Part shown: one piece after another, positions 39,429 to 47,773 of the stretch
Position numbering within the stretch: position 1 is the first letter of the stretch
Layout of the letters: every line of letters begins with the position of its first letter
Source of the DNA: Planctomycetota bacterium
GTDB lineage: Bacteria; Planctomycetota; Phycisphaerae; Phycisphaerales; Zrk34
Direction of reading: 5' to 3'
Length of the DNA stretch: 64,000 nucleotides
Assembly (NCBI GenBank): GCA_016125255.1
Contig: WGMD01000009.1
Span: 274,976 to 338,975, forward strand
Translations under genes and position numbers: made by a program
The notes under the pieces: model-generated
What the model saw: only the letters and a program-made list of their open reading frames with translations
Databases searched by the model: none
Told to the model about the DNA's origin: nothing

Positions 39429-40232
39429 TCATTTCACCAACGGATGCCGCTTCTCCAAGAGACTCCGCACGAGCATCAGGCCGGCGAAGGAGCAGGTCAT
39501 AAGGATGACGGCGAGGGCGATGGCTTGTTTGAGGTCGGTTTCGAAGCCGAGGTAGACGGCGATGGGCATGGTGCGTGATCGGCCGGGGAAGTTGCCGGCG
39601 AAGATGATCGTCGCGCCGAACTCGCCCAGGGCGCGGGCCCAGCAGAGCGTCGCGCCGCCGAGGATGCCACGCCATGCCAGCGGCAGCGTCACGCGCCAGA
39701 ACACGCGCGTGCCCGACGCCCCGAGATTCCTGGCCGAGTCTTCGAGCGTCGCATCCACTTCCGAAAGACTGACCATCGCCGCCTTGATGTAGAAGGGCGA
39801 AGCGACAAACGCCTGCGCCATGATGACCGCGGCCGTGGTGAACGCCACTTCGATGCCGAGCTTGTCGAGCCATGGTCCGAGAAGCCCGAAGCGTCCGAAC
39901 GCCAGCAGCAGGGCGAGTCCCGCCACCGTCGGCGGCAGCACGATGGGCATCTCCATCAGCACTTCGAGCACGCGGCGCCCCGCAAACTGCCGTCGGGTCA
40001 TGACCAGCGCCAGCGGCGTCCCGAACACGACCGCCAGCAGCGTCGCCGCAGTGCTCGTGGTCAGACTCAGCGTGATGATCGTCAGCGTGTCCGAGTCGGA
40101 CAGGTAATGATGCAGAAGATGCACCGGCGCCCGCGCGATCAGCGCGGCCAGCGGAATCAGCAATAGCGCCAACAGCGGCAGACCCAGCAGCCATGTCCAC
40201 GACCCGCCGCGCCGCCTCTGATCGTTCGTCAT
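39429..40232 (-). CDS. modB: Molybdate ABC transporter permease
   Basis: The 267-residue protein has six membrane helices and the permease motif around EMPIVLPPTVAGLALLLAFG and RALGEFGATIIFAGNFPGRSRTMP, which is diagnostic for ModB. It forms the channel of the molybdate or tungstate importer in the inner membrane. It overlaps modA by four bases (ATGA), so both are coupled. A cognate ATPase is not directly downstream. Confidence 0.93.
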   Translation of the reverse strand: MTNDQRRRGGSWTWLLGLPLLALLLIPLAALIARAPVHLLHHYLSDSDTLTIITLSLTTSTAATLLAVVFGTPLALVMTRRQFAGRRVLEVLMEMPIVLPPTVAGLALLLAFGRFGLLGPWLDKLGIEVAFTTAAVIMAQAFVASPFYIKAAMVSLSEVDATLEDSARNLGASGTRVFWRVTLPLAWRGILGGATLCWARALGEFGATIIFAGNFPGRSRTMPIAVYLGFETDLKQAIALAVILMTCSFAGLMLVRSLLEKRHPLVK

Positions 40233-41005
40233 GGACTCACCGGCGGCAGCTCGAACCCGTGCGCCGCGAGGATCGAGCGGCCCTCATCGCCGAGGATGAA
40301 GCGGATGTACAGGTCCGCCGATTTGGAAGCGCCGCGCAGCCGGGCGATCGGGTACTGAACCTTCACGTTGATCGGGTCGGGGATGGCGATGACCTGCACG
40401 TCGCGCTGTGCATCGGGCGTGACATCGGTGGCGTAAACCACGCCCGCGTCCGCTTCGCCGAGCCGCACCTTCGTCAGCACGGCCTTGACGTTCTGCTCGC
40501 GCGAGAGGACGTTCGCCTGCGCCTGCTTTTCGACCGATTCGCCGGCGGCTTTGAACATCTGCGCCGTGTATCGCCCGACGGGGACTTTGTCATCCGCCAG
40601 CGCCAGCCGCACGCCCGGCTTGGCCAGGTCCGCCACGTTCTCGATGTGCGCTTCGCTGCGCTTGGACTGCACGATGACGAGCCGATTGAGCGCGAAGACG
40701 ACATCGGCGTGCTCATCGACGAGGTGCTCGTCGACGGCCTGCTCCATGTAACGCGTGTTGGCGGCGGCGAGCACGTCCGCGCGGGCGCCGAGGCGAAGCT
40801 GGGCCATGAGCTGCTGCGTGCCGGCGTAGTTGCACGTGATGTTCACCTGCGGATGCGCCTTGCGGAACGCCGACTCCAGATCCTCGAACGCCTCCGTAAG
40901 CGACGCGGCGGCGAAGATCGTCACCGTCGGCGCCGGCGCGGCGTCCTTCCGGTCGCAACCGGCCAAGGCAAGCGTGAACATCAGGATGAGCAGCCCGCGA
41001 CGCAT
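40229..41005 (-). CDS. modA: Molybdate-binding lipoprotein
   Basis: The 258-residue protein has a lipobox (TLALAGC) and the ModA fold: TIFAAASLTEAFEDLESAF, NYAGTQQLMAQLRLGARADVLAAAN, RLVIVQSK, VPVGRYTAQMF and LGEADAGVVYATDV. It binds molybdate or tungstate outside the inner membrane and delivers it to ModB. The ATG at 41005 is preferred; its promoter (TTGTCA/TACAAT) lies seven bases upstream, so the mRNA is probably leaderless. The longer frame to 41095 runs through a terminator. Confidence 0.93.
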   Translation of the reverse strand: MRRGLLILMFTLALAGCDRKDAAPAPTVTIFAAASLTEAFEDLESAFRKAHPQVNITCNYAGTQQLMAQLRLGARADVLAAANTRYMEQAVDEHLVDEHADVVFALNRLVIVQSKRSEAHIENVADLAKPGVRLALADDKVPVGRYTAQMFKAAGESVEKQAQANVLSREQNVKAVLTKVRLGEADAGVVYATDVTPDAQRDVQVIAIPDPINVKVQYPIARLRGASKSADLYIRFILGDEGRSILAAHGFELPPVSP

Positions 41006-41012
41006 GCCCGCG

Positions 41013-41041
41013 ATTGTATGAGTTGCCTCGCCCCATGACAA
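41013..41041 (-). promoter_or_regulatory. modA promoter, leaderless arrangement
   Basis: On the minus strand TTGTCA (41041-41036) and TACAAT (41018-41013) are 17 bases apart; the -10 box ends seven bases before the modA ATG. The -35 box overlaps the T-run of the upstream terminator. No ModE-like palindrome was seen. Confidence 0.7.
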
Positions 41042-41072
41042 AAAAAGGCGACCAGAAGAGCTCTGGTCGCCC
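41041..41072 (-). terminator. Intrinsic terminator of the HDOD gene
   Basis: On the minus strand GGCGACCAG and CTGGTCGCC form a 9-bp stem with a short loop, followed by seven T residues. Confidence 0.9.
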
Positions 41073-41119
41073 GGAGGGAGAAAGAGAGACGCCAAATTGA
41101 AGCGGGTCCGGTATCCGGC

Positions 41120-42013
41120 TTACGAGAGACTCATCACGTCGCCGGCAACCTCGTGGGCCCGCGGCAGGTCTTCAGTGACCTGTTCGATCATCTTGTCCGT
41201 CAGCTTCAGGTAGTCCGTCACTTCCGGCTCGATCTCCAGTGTCGAAACCGTCTTGTCGCACCCGAGCTTAAGCCGGGCCGCCAGAACGTCCGCCACATGG
41301 ACCATCGCCGTCAGCGACCGCTGCTCGCTGGTGAGCGTCATCGGGTTGTGGTGGAAGCCCGCCACGCAGGCGAAGCTCGCCGGGAACTTCCATTTTTCGC
41401 ACAGCGCCTTACCGAAGTCCTGATGATTCGCGCCGATGACTTTTTCCTCGGCGTCGAGCATCGAAAGCTTTTCTTCGCGCATCACATCGAACACTTCCAA
41501 CAGCTTCGGCTGCACGGCCTGCATCTCGACCATGACGCCGATGTCGTGCATGAGCCCCGACAAAAACGCCTCGTCGAGCACGTTGACCTTCAGACGTTCG
41601 ACGAGCAGCTTCACGCCCGCCGCCACGCCGATCGAATGCGTCCAGAGATCCTTCGCCGAGAAGTCGGCGCACAGCCGCCCGCCGCGGAAGAGCTTGGCGA
41701 GACTGGCGGCGATGGCGATGTTCTTGACGGCGTTGAGGCCCAGCAGGACGATCGCGCGATTGATCGAGCCGATCTGTCCCGGCAGGCCGTAGAATGCGGA
41801 GTTCACCACTTTGAGCACGCGGGCGCAGAGGGCCGGATCGTTGGCGATGATCTTATGAAGATCCTCCGCCGACGCATCGGGGTCCTCGACGGTTTCAATG
41901 ATCTTGACTGTGATCTCCGGCAGCGTGGCGATCTGAGAAACCTCCGCCATGACGGCGTTGATCGCCTGCTGTTTTCCCGAAGCCAGGGCCGTCGACGTTG
42001 AAGTCTGCGACAT
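41120..42013 (-). CDS. HDOD domain signalling protein
   Basis: The 297-residue protein carries one HDOD domain (about residues 25-220). LPEITVKIIETVEDPDASAEDLHKIIANDPAL, VLKVVNSAFYGLPGQIGSINRAIVLLG and SGLMHDIGVMVEMQAV show the family pattern. HDOD proteins are related to HD phosphohydrolases and act in signal pathways, often with c-di-GMP; most are not catalytic. GAGGAG precedes the ATG at 42013. A terminator follows. It is divergent from the sulfatase gene. Confidence 0.9.
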   Translation of the reverse strand: MSQTSTSTALASGKQQAINAVMAEVSQIATLPEITVKIIETVEDPDASAEDLHKIIANDPALCARVLKVVNSAFYGLPGQIGSINRAIVLLGLNAVKNIAIAASLAKLFRGGRLCADFSAKDLWTHSIGVAAGVKLLVERLKVNVLDEAFLSGLMHDIGVMVEMQAVQPKLLEVFDVMREEKLSMLDAEEKVIGANHQDFGKALCEKWKFPASFACVAGFHHNPMTLTSEQRSLTAMVHVADVLAARLKLGCDKTVSTLEIEPEVTDYLKLTDKMIEQVTEDLPRAHEVAGDVMSLS

Positions 42014-42173
42014 GCCTTTTCTCCTCGTCTGCAATCACTCGTACCACTCCATTCATCGTCGGCCCCTTGCACGGACTTAACCGTGCGGGGAAAATAATGT
42101 CTTCACCGCCCGTCGACGCGTCATTATCGGACACCGCACCGCGCACCGTCCGTCCCTTTTCGCAGGGAGCATC

Positions 42174-43634
42174 ATGCAGCGCATCGCACCCGCCGCCGTT
42201 TTTCTCGCATGTTTCCACCTGCTTTTCGCATCCCCGTTGATGGGTCAGACCAAGCAGCCGAACCTGCTGATCATCTTCCCCGATCAGTGGCGCGGGCAGG
42301 CATTGGGCGAAGTCGGACGCGAGCCCGTCAAGACGCCGAACCTCGACAAGCTCGCCGCGCAGTCGATCGTGTTCACTGAAGCCGTGTCCAACTGGCCCGT
42401 GTGCAGCCCGTACCGCGCGATGCTCATGAGCGGACAGTACCCGCCGGCCAACGGCGTCGTAAGTAACTGCAACACGCAGACCGCATCGATCCATTGTCAG
42501 CTCAAGACTGAGACGCGCTGCTGGTCGGACGTGCTGCATGATCACGGCTACCGGCTCGGCTACGTCGGCAAGTGGCATCTCGAAACGCCGCACGAACCGT
42601 ACATCGACTGCGCCAACAATCGCGGAAGCATGAAGTGGAACGAATGGACCCCGCCGAATCGGCGGCACGGGTTCGACTTCTGGTACGCGTACAACACGTA
42701 TGACTATCACTTGAAGCCGCTGTACTGGTCGACCGATGCGCCGCGCGACGGGTTCAAGTACGTCGACGCATGGAGCCCGACGCACGAAGCGGACATGGCC
42801 ATCCGTTACATCCGCAATGAAGGCGGATCGTATCGTCAGGCCGATGCGCCGTTCGCGCTGGTCGTGGCGATGAATCCGCCGCATATGCCCTACGATCAGG
42901 TGCCGGACCAGTACAAAAAGCTCTACGCCGATGTGCCGATCGAAGACCTCGTCAAGCAGCCGGACATTCCGCCCGCCGGCACGGAGTGGGGCGACTACTA
43001 CCGCAAGAACATCCGCAACTACTACGCCATGATGAGCGGCGTCGACGAGCAGATCGGACGCATCCTCGCCGCGCTCGATGACGCCGGCCTCAGCGAGAAC
43101 ACCATCGTGATGTTCAGCTCCGATCACGGCAATTGTCTGGGCATTCACGACGAAATCGCCAAGTCCAACCGCTTCGAGGAAGCCATGCGGATTCCGCTGT
43201 TCATCCGCTGGACCGGCACGCTTTCGCCGCGCCATGACGATCTGCTCATCTCCGTGCCGGATTTCTATCCGACGCTGCTGTCGCTGATGGGCCTGCGCGA
43301 TGCGATTCCCGACGCCGTGCAGGGCGTTGATCGTTCGACGATTCTCAAGACGGGGCGGGGCGATCGACCGGCGGCACAGCTCTACTTCCGCATGACCTAT
43401 CAGAACCTCGCCCGCGGCGAGCGCGGCGTCCGCACGCACCAGTACAAACTCGTCATCGATCACCCCCTCAAAGACGGCGAGGCGACGACCTGTCTCTATG
43501 ACCTCAAGGCCGACCCCTACGAACTGAAAAACCTCGCCGCGGAAAACCCGCAAATCGTCCAGCAGATGACCGACCAACTGCTCATGCCCGAACTGAAGCG
43601 CATCGGCGACCCGTGGGCGACGGACAAGCCGTGA
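42174..43634 (+). CDS. Secreted sulfatase (formylglycine type)
   Basis: The 486-residue protein has a signal peptide (to about residue 25) and the arylsulfatase fold: NLLIIFPDQWRGQALG (metal-binding Asp), then CSPYRAMLMSG with Cys77, Pro79 and Arg81, the CxPxR site where Cys is oxidised to formylglycine, GYVGKWHLE and MFSSDHGNCLG (second metal site). Substrates are sulfate esters on polysaccharides, common in planctomycetes. The N-terminal export sequence places it in the periplasm or outside. It is followed by the convergent rdgB with a 3-base gap. Confidence 0.93.
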   Translation: MQRIAPAAVFLACFHLLFASPLMGQTKQPNLLIIFPDQWRGQALGEVGREPVKTPNLDKLAAQSIVFTEAVSNWPVCSPYRAMLMSGQYPPANGVVSNCNTQTASIHCQLKTETRCWSDVLHDHGYRLGYVGKWHLETPHEPYIDCANNRGSMKWNEWTPPNRRHGFDFWYAYNTYDYHLKPLYWSTDAPRDGFKYVDAWSPTHEADMAIRYIRNEGGSYRQADAPFALVVAMNPPHMPYDQVPDQYKKLYADVPIEDLVKQPDIPPAGTEWGDYYRKNIRNYYAMMSGVDEQIGRILAALDDAGLSENTIVMFSSDHGNCLGIHDEIAKSNRFEEAMRIPLFIRWTGTLSPRHDDLLISVPDFYPTLLSLMGLRDAIPDAVQGVDRSTILKTGRGDRPAAQLYFRMTYQNLARGERGVRTHQYKLVIDHPLKDGEATTCLYDLKADPYELKNLAAENPQIVQQMTDQLLMPELKRIGDPWATDKP

Positions 43635-43637
43635 GAT

Positions 43638-44255
43638 TCATTTGAGCCGCCGCAGGATTTCGATCATCCGTCGGCTCGCCGTGCCGCGGTGGCTGATGGC
43701 GTTCTTCTGATCGGGGGACAACTCGGCCGTGGTGCAGCCCTTTTCGTCAACGAAGAAATGCGGGTCATATCCGAACCCGTTGCCGCCGCGCGGCTCGAGC
43801 ACGATCCGGCCTTCGATCGCGCCCTGTGCGATGGCCCATGTCTTGTCCGCATCGCACAGCGCCATCACGCAGACGAACCGGGCCGTGCGATCCTTCTCCG
43901 GCACGTCGCGCAGTTGTGCGACCATTTTCGCATTGTTCGCCGGGTCCACCACGCTGCGCGGCCCGCTGACCCCCGCATACCGCGCGCTCCGCACGCCCGG
44001 CTCGCCGCCCAGCGCATCGACGCATAGCCCGCTGTCGTCCGCCAGAATCAGCCGCCCGCTCAGCTTCGCATAGTAACGCGCCTTGATCAGCGCGTTATCC
44101 GTGAACGTGCGCCCGTCTTCGATCGGCTCGGGCACGTCGAGGTTCAACGCATCGAGCCCGACGACGTCGATCCCCGCCGGCGCGAACACGGCCGCGACCT
44201 CCTCGATCTTGTGCGGATTGCTGGTGGCGAAAACAATCGATTGCGATACACTCAT
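43638..44255 (-). CDS. rdgB: XTP/dITP diphosphatase (HAM1/RdgB)
   Basis: The 205-residue protein has FATSNPHKIEEVAAVF, TFTDNALIKARYYAKLSGRLILADDSGLCVDALGG (in part) and GYDPHFFVDEKGCTTAELSPDQKNAISHRG, the conserved segments of the enzyme. It hydrolyses non-canonical purine triphosphates and keeps them out of DNA. A good promoter (TTGAAC/TACACT, 18-base spacing) ends seven bases before the ATG, so the mRNA is probably leaderless. It is divergent from the reductase gene at 44312. Confidence 0.95.
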   Translation of the reverse strand: MSVSQSIVFATSNPHKIEEVAAVFAPAGIDVVGLDALNLDVPEPIEDGRTFTDNALIKARYYAKLSGRLILADDSGLCVDALGGEPGVRSARYAGVSGPRSVVDPANNAKMVAQLRDVPEKDRTARFVCVMALCDADKTWAIAQGAIEGRIVLEPRGGNGFGYDPHFFVDEKGCTTAELSPDQKNAISHRGTASRRMIEILRRLK

Positions 44256-44262
44256 GGGCCGA

Positions 44263-44292
44263 AGTGTACACAGGGATCGGTTCGCGGTTCAA
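44263..44292 (-). promoter_or_regulatory. rdgB promoter, leaderless arrangement
   Basis: On the minus strand TTGAAC (44292-44287) and TACACT (44268-44263), 18 bases apart; the -10 box ends seven bases before the ATG. Confidence 0.7.
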
Positions 44293-44311
44293 CTTCCCGT
44301 CGGAGGCAAGC

Positions 44312-45685
44312 ATGTCGCAAGACGCCGCCAGCGCATCATCGAGCGGTCGGCCGCTGCGCGTGGCCATCGTCGGTTCCGGCCCCAGCGGGTTCTACGCCGC
44401 CGAGGCGCTGTTCAAACATGAATCGACGGTTCACGTCCACATGTTCGAGCGCTTCCCGACGCCCTTCGGCCTCGTCCGCTTCGGCGTCGCGCCCGACCAC
44501 GGCAAAATCCGCAACGTCATCCACACCTACGAAAAAACCGCCGCGCACGAGCACTTTCAGTTCTGGGGCAATGTCACCATCGGCCGCGACCTGAGCATCG
44601 CCGAACTTCAACAGCACTTTGACGCCGTCGTGCTCGCCTACGGCGCCGAGACGGACCGCTCGCTCGACATCCCCGGCGAGAACCTCGCCCGCAGCTACAC
44701 GGCGACGGCCTTCTGCGCCTGGTACAACGGGCATCCGGATTATCGCGATGTGCACTTTGATCTGAGTCACGAAACGGTCGCGGTCATCGGGCAGGGCAAT
44801 GTGGCGATGGACGTGGCGCGCGTGCTGGGCAAGTCCGCCGATCAACTGCGCGACACGGACATGGCCGATCACGCCATCGAAGCGCTGTCGCGCAGCAAGG
44901 TCAGGGAGATTTACGTCATCGGCCGGCGCGGACCGGCGCAGGCGGCGTTCACCCCCAAAGAGATTCACGAACTGGGCGACATCCCCGGTTGCGACATCAT
45001 CGTCGACCCCGAAGACCTGAAGCTCAACGCCGCGTCGCAACAGGAACTGACGCTGCCGGATCATCACGCCGCCGAGCGCAACATGGCGACGCTCGAGGAA
45101 TTCGCCAGGCGCGATGTGAAGGGTCAGCCGCGCCGCATCATTCTCCGGTTTTTCCAGAGCCCCGTCGAAATCCGCGGCAATGCCGGCGGCGTGACGTCCA
45201 TCGTGCTCGAAGCCAACGAGCTGTCCGGCGAAGCGGGCGCTCAGAAGGCGCGCGGCACGGGCAGGATGCAGGAGCTTGCGTGCGGCGTGGTGTTCCGGAG
45301 CGTGGGCTATCGCGGCGTCGCCATGCCGGGCGCGCCCTTCGACGAACGCCGCGCGGTGGTGCCCAATGAGCATGGCCGCGTCGAAGTCGGCCTGTATGTC
45401 GTCGGCTGGATCAAGCGCGGACCGTCTGGACTCATCGGCACCAACAAGAAGGACAGCGAAGACACCATCGAGCGCCTGCTAGAAGATGCGCCCAAACTTT
45501 CGCGCGCGACGGCGGACGAGGCGTCGCTGCGGGCGCTGCTCGAACAGCGCGGCGTGCGTATCGTGACGTTCCCCGAGTGGCAAACGATCGACGCGGCGGA
45601 GATCGAACGCGGCGCTTCGCAGGGCAAACCCCGCGAAAAATTCACGCGTGTGCAGGAAATGATCCACCTTCTCGACGGGCTTTGA
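44312..45685 (+). CDS. FprA-like ferredoxin-NADP reductase (adrenodoxin reductase type)
   Basis: The 457-residue protein has VAIVGSGPSGFYAAEAL (FAD, residues about 17-33), ERFPTPFGLVRFGVAPDHGKIRNV, AVIGQGNVAMDVARVL (NADP site) and GWIKRGPSGLIGTNKKD near the end. This is the FprA/adrenodoxin reductase family, which moves electrons between NADPH and ferredoxins. The start at 44312 follows CGGAGG. It is transcribed with the second, structurally unrelated ferredoxin-NADP reductase immediately downstream. Confidence 0.92.
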   Translation: MSQDAASASSSGRPLRVAIVGSGPSGFYAAEALFKHESTVHVHMFERFPTPFGLVRFGVAPDHGKIRNVIHTYEKTAAHEHFQFWGNVTIGRDLSIAELQQHFDAVVLAYGAETDRSLDIPGENLARSYTATAFCAWYNGHPDYRDVHFDLSHETVAVIGQGNVAMDVARVLGKSADQLRDTDMADHAIEALSRSKVREIYVIGRRGPAQAAFTPKEIHELGDIPGCDIIVDPEDLKLNAASQQELTLPDHHAAERNMATLEEFARRDVKGQPRRIILRFFQSPVEIRGNAGGVTSIVLEANELSGEAGAQKARGTGRMQELACGVVFRSVGYRGVAMPGAPFDERRAVVPNEHGRVEVGLYVVGWIKRGPSGLIGTNKKDSEDTIERLLEDAPKLSRATADEASLRALLEQRGVRIVTFPEWQTIDAAEIERGASQGKPREKFTRVQEMIHLLDGL

Positions 45686-45710
45686 GTTTTCAACGGGTGG
45701 GTGGAATAGC

Positions 45711-46535
45711 ATGTCCTCCATGCTCCTAACGGAACCGTACAACGCGACGATCGTGGACTGGCGGGAGGTGACGTCGGCGGTGGCGGTGTTTGCGGTCCGA
45801 TCGGATGCGGGGCAGTTCGCGGCGTTCGAGCCGGGGCAGTATGCGACGCTGGGCTTGCCGCGGGATCATCCGCCGGTGGAAGAGCCGGATGAATACCCGC
45901 CGGGCGATCCGCGTTGGAAGAAGCTGTTGCGCCGGGAGTATTCGATCGCATCGAGCGCCGGCGAGCGCGACACGCTCGAATTTCTGGCGGTCAAGGTCAG
46001 CGACGGGCATCTGACGCCGCGCCTTTGGCGCGATCGGCTCGGCGGGCGGCTGTGGATCGATCCGCGCATCAAAGGCGACTTCACGCTCGCCCCCGTGCCG
46101 CGCGATCGCAACCTCATCATGCTCGCCACCGGCACGGGCATCTCGCCTTACCTTTCGATGCTGCGGACCTACGCCGGGGCGGATCGCTGGCGGCGCTTCG
46201 TGATCATCCACGGCGTGCGTCACGCCGCCGATCTGGCCTTTCACGATGAACTGACGCAACGGTCGATCGCCGATCCGCGCGTGATCTATCTGCCGATCTG
46301 CTCGCGCGAGTCGCACACATGCGAAGCGCCGCGTCACGGCCACGTCACCGACCTGCTCACGCCGGACGCATTTCACGAAGCGACCGGCTTCGCGCTCGAT
46401 CCGGCCGACTGCCATGTGTTCCTGTGCGGCAACCCGGCGATGGTCGACGATGGCGAAACCCGGCTGCAAACGCTGAATTTCGTGACCCATACGAAAAAAC
46501 AACCCGGGAATATCCACTTCGAGCGATATTGGTGA
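45711..46535 (+). CDS. Ferredoxin-NADP reductase (plant-type FNR fold)
   Basis: The 274-residue protein has an FAD domain (LRREYSIASSAGERDTLEF, about residues 72-90: RxYS motif) and an NADP domain (LIMLATGTGISPYLSML, about 137-153; VFLCGNPAMVDD near 246-257) and ends in an aromatic residue (FERYW), as FNRs do. It differs in fold from FprA upstream, so the operon encodes two unrelated enzymes with the same nominal reaction. An insert of about 20 residues after GLPRDHPP is unusual. Start may also be at 45720. Confidence 0.92.
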   Translation: MSSMLLTEPYNATIVDWREVTSAVAVFAVRSDAGQFAAFEPGQYATLGLPRDHPPVEEPDEYPPGDPRWKKLLRREYSIASSAGERDTLEFLAVKVSDGHLTPRLWRDRLGGRLWIDPRIKGDFTLAPVPRDRNLIMLATGTGISPYLSMLRTYAGADRWRRFVIIHGVRHAADLAFHDELTQRSIADPRVIYLPICSRESHTCEAPRHGHVTDLLTPDAFHEATGFALDPADCHVFLCGNPAMVDDGETRLQTLNFVTHTKKQPGNIHFERYW

Positions 46536-46650
46536 GAAACCTTGGGCAGGCGGCGGCGGTCTGATAGAATCGTGTCGGTTGTGCGGCGATACCGGGGCGT
46601 CGGCGGGAGGGGTGAGGCGTGGTTTTTGTGTCGCCTTTTGTGAGGGACTG

Positions 46651-47766
46651 ATGTCCGGACTTCGAGCCATGTTTCTGTGCAGCGTACTCGCGGCGGCGGT
46701 GTCCGATGCGCCGCGAGGGGGCGAGCCGCTGACAATCCGGTTCGGCGTAATCGAGCCGCCGGTCGTCTCGCAGGTGGACATCACGATCCGCGCCGCCGTG
46801 TCCAACGAGCAGACGATTCAGCTTCCGATGGAGTGCAGCGGGCTGGCATGGGCGAACGGGTATCTGCTGTTCAGTTCGGATCGGCACGGGCATGTCGTGT
46901 TCGCGAGCAAGGTGGACTTTTCGACGATGAGCGTCTCGCCGCCGGAGCCGATGGTCGTCATCGCCAATGAGCAGAAGCTGCTGGCGGACGGCGAATCGCT
47001 GACGCTGCGGCGCGTCGGCGACAAGTGGTACGGCTATGTGATGTGCTCCATGAGCAACGACATCGACGCGCTGCCGCTGCCCAAGCGTCGCCATCTGCTT
47101 CGCTTTTCCTTCGACGACCCCACGAAGATCACGCCGCTCGGTTCGATCGTCATCGACCTGACGCCGGTGCGTGAAACATTGCGCGGCTACTTCGACCGCG
47201 CCCATGTCACGCCGTACGAAACCTTCAACGCCGACGCGCACAAGAACACCTATCGCTGGGCGAACACGGAGGGCATCGCCTTCGTGCCCGGGTCGGATCC
47301 GCCGCGGCTTCTTTGCGGGATGCGCAATCCGCTCTACGGCGGGCGCGCGATGTTCTACACGCTCGACCATGTCAACGATGCGCTCGACGTCCGCAACCCC
47401 GACCGCATCGTCGTCGCGGATATTTTCACGCTCGATTTGGGCGGGCGCGGCGTCAGCGATCTGTGCTGGGACCCGGTGACGCGCGGGTATCTGATCACGG
47501 CGGCGCTGTCCAACGGCCCGAAGCTCGACAACGATCGCCCGTTCCCGCCCGATTCGCTCGACAGCGCGCTGTTCTGGTGGTCGGGCGTCAAGGCGGAGAC
47601 GCCGGTGCTCATCGCGCGCGTGCCGGACATGAAGATCGAGGCAATCACGCGCATCGCCGACGGGCCGTACATCGCCATCGCGTCCGATGAAGGCGACGTG
47701 AGCGAAGGCCGGTCGGAGCGGCAGAGCGTTCTGACGATTATGGAATTCACGGGATTCAAGCGGTAA
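46651..47766 (+). CDS. Exported beta-propeller-like protein (DUF3616-like)
   Basis: The 371-residue protein has a weak signal peptide (MSGLRAMFLCSVLAAAVSDA). Its body has beta-propeller features: SGLAWANGYLLFSSDRHG, NTEGIAFVPGSDPPRLLCGMRNP, GRGVSDLCWDPVTRGYLITAA, which resemble DUF3616 proteins. Enzyme activity is not apparent. GAGGG precedes the ATG. The Ser/Thr kinase gene starts seven bases after its stop, so both are probably cotranscribed; the propeller may be a sensor or an independent product. Confidence 0.7.
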   Translation: MSGLRAMFLCSVLAAAVSDAPRGGEPLTIRFGVIEPPVVSQVDITIRAAVSNEQTIQLPMECSGLAWANGYLLFSSDRHGHVVFASKVDFSTMSVSPPEPMVVIANEQKLLADGESLTLRRVGDKWYGYVMCSMSNDIDALPLPKRRHLLRFSFDDPTKITPLGSIVIDLTPVRETLRGYFDRAHVTPYETFNADAHKNTYRWANTEGIAFVPGSDPPRLLCGMRNPLYGGRAMFYTLDHVNDALDVRNPDRIVVADIFTLDLGGRGVSDLCWDPVTRGYLITAALSNGPKLDNDRPFPPDSLDSALFWWSGVKAETPVLIARVPDMKIEAITRIADGPYIAIASDEGDVSEGRSERQSVLTIMEFTGFKR

Positions 47767-47773
47767 AAGCCCC

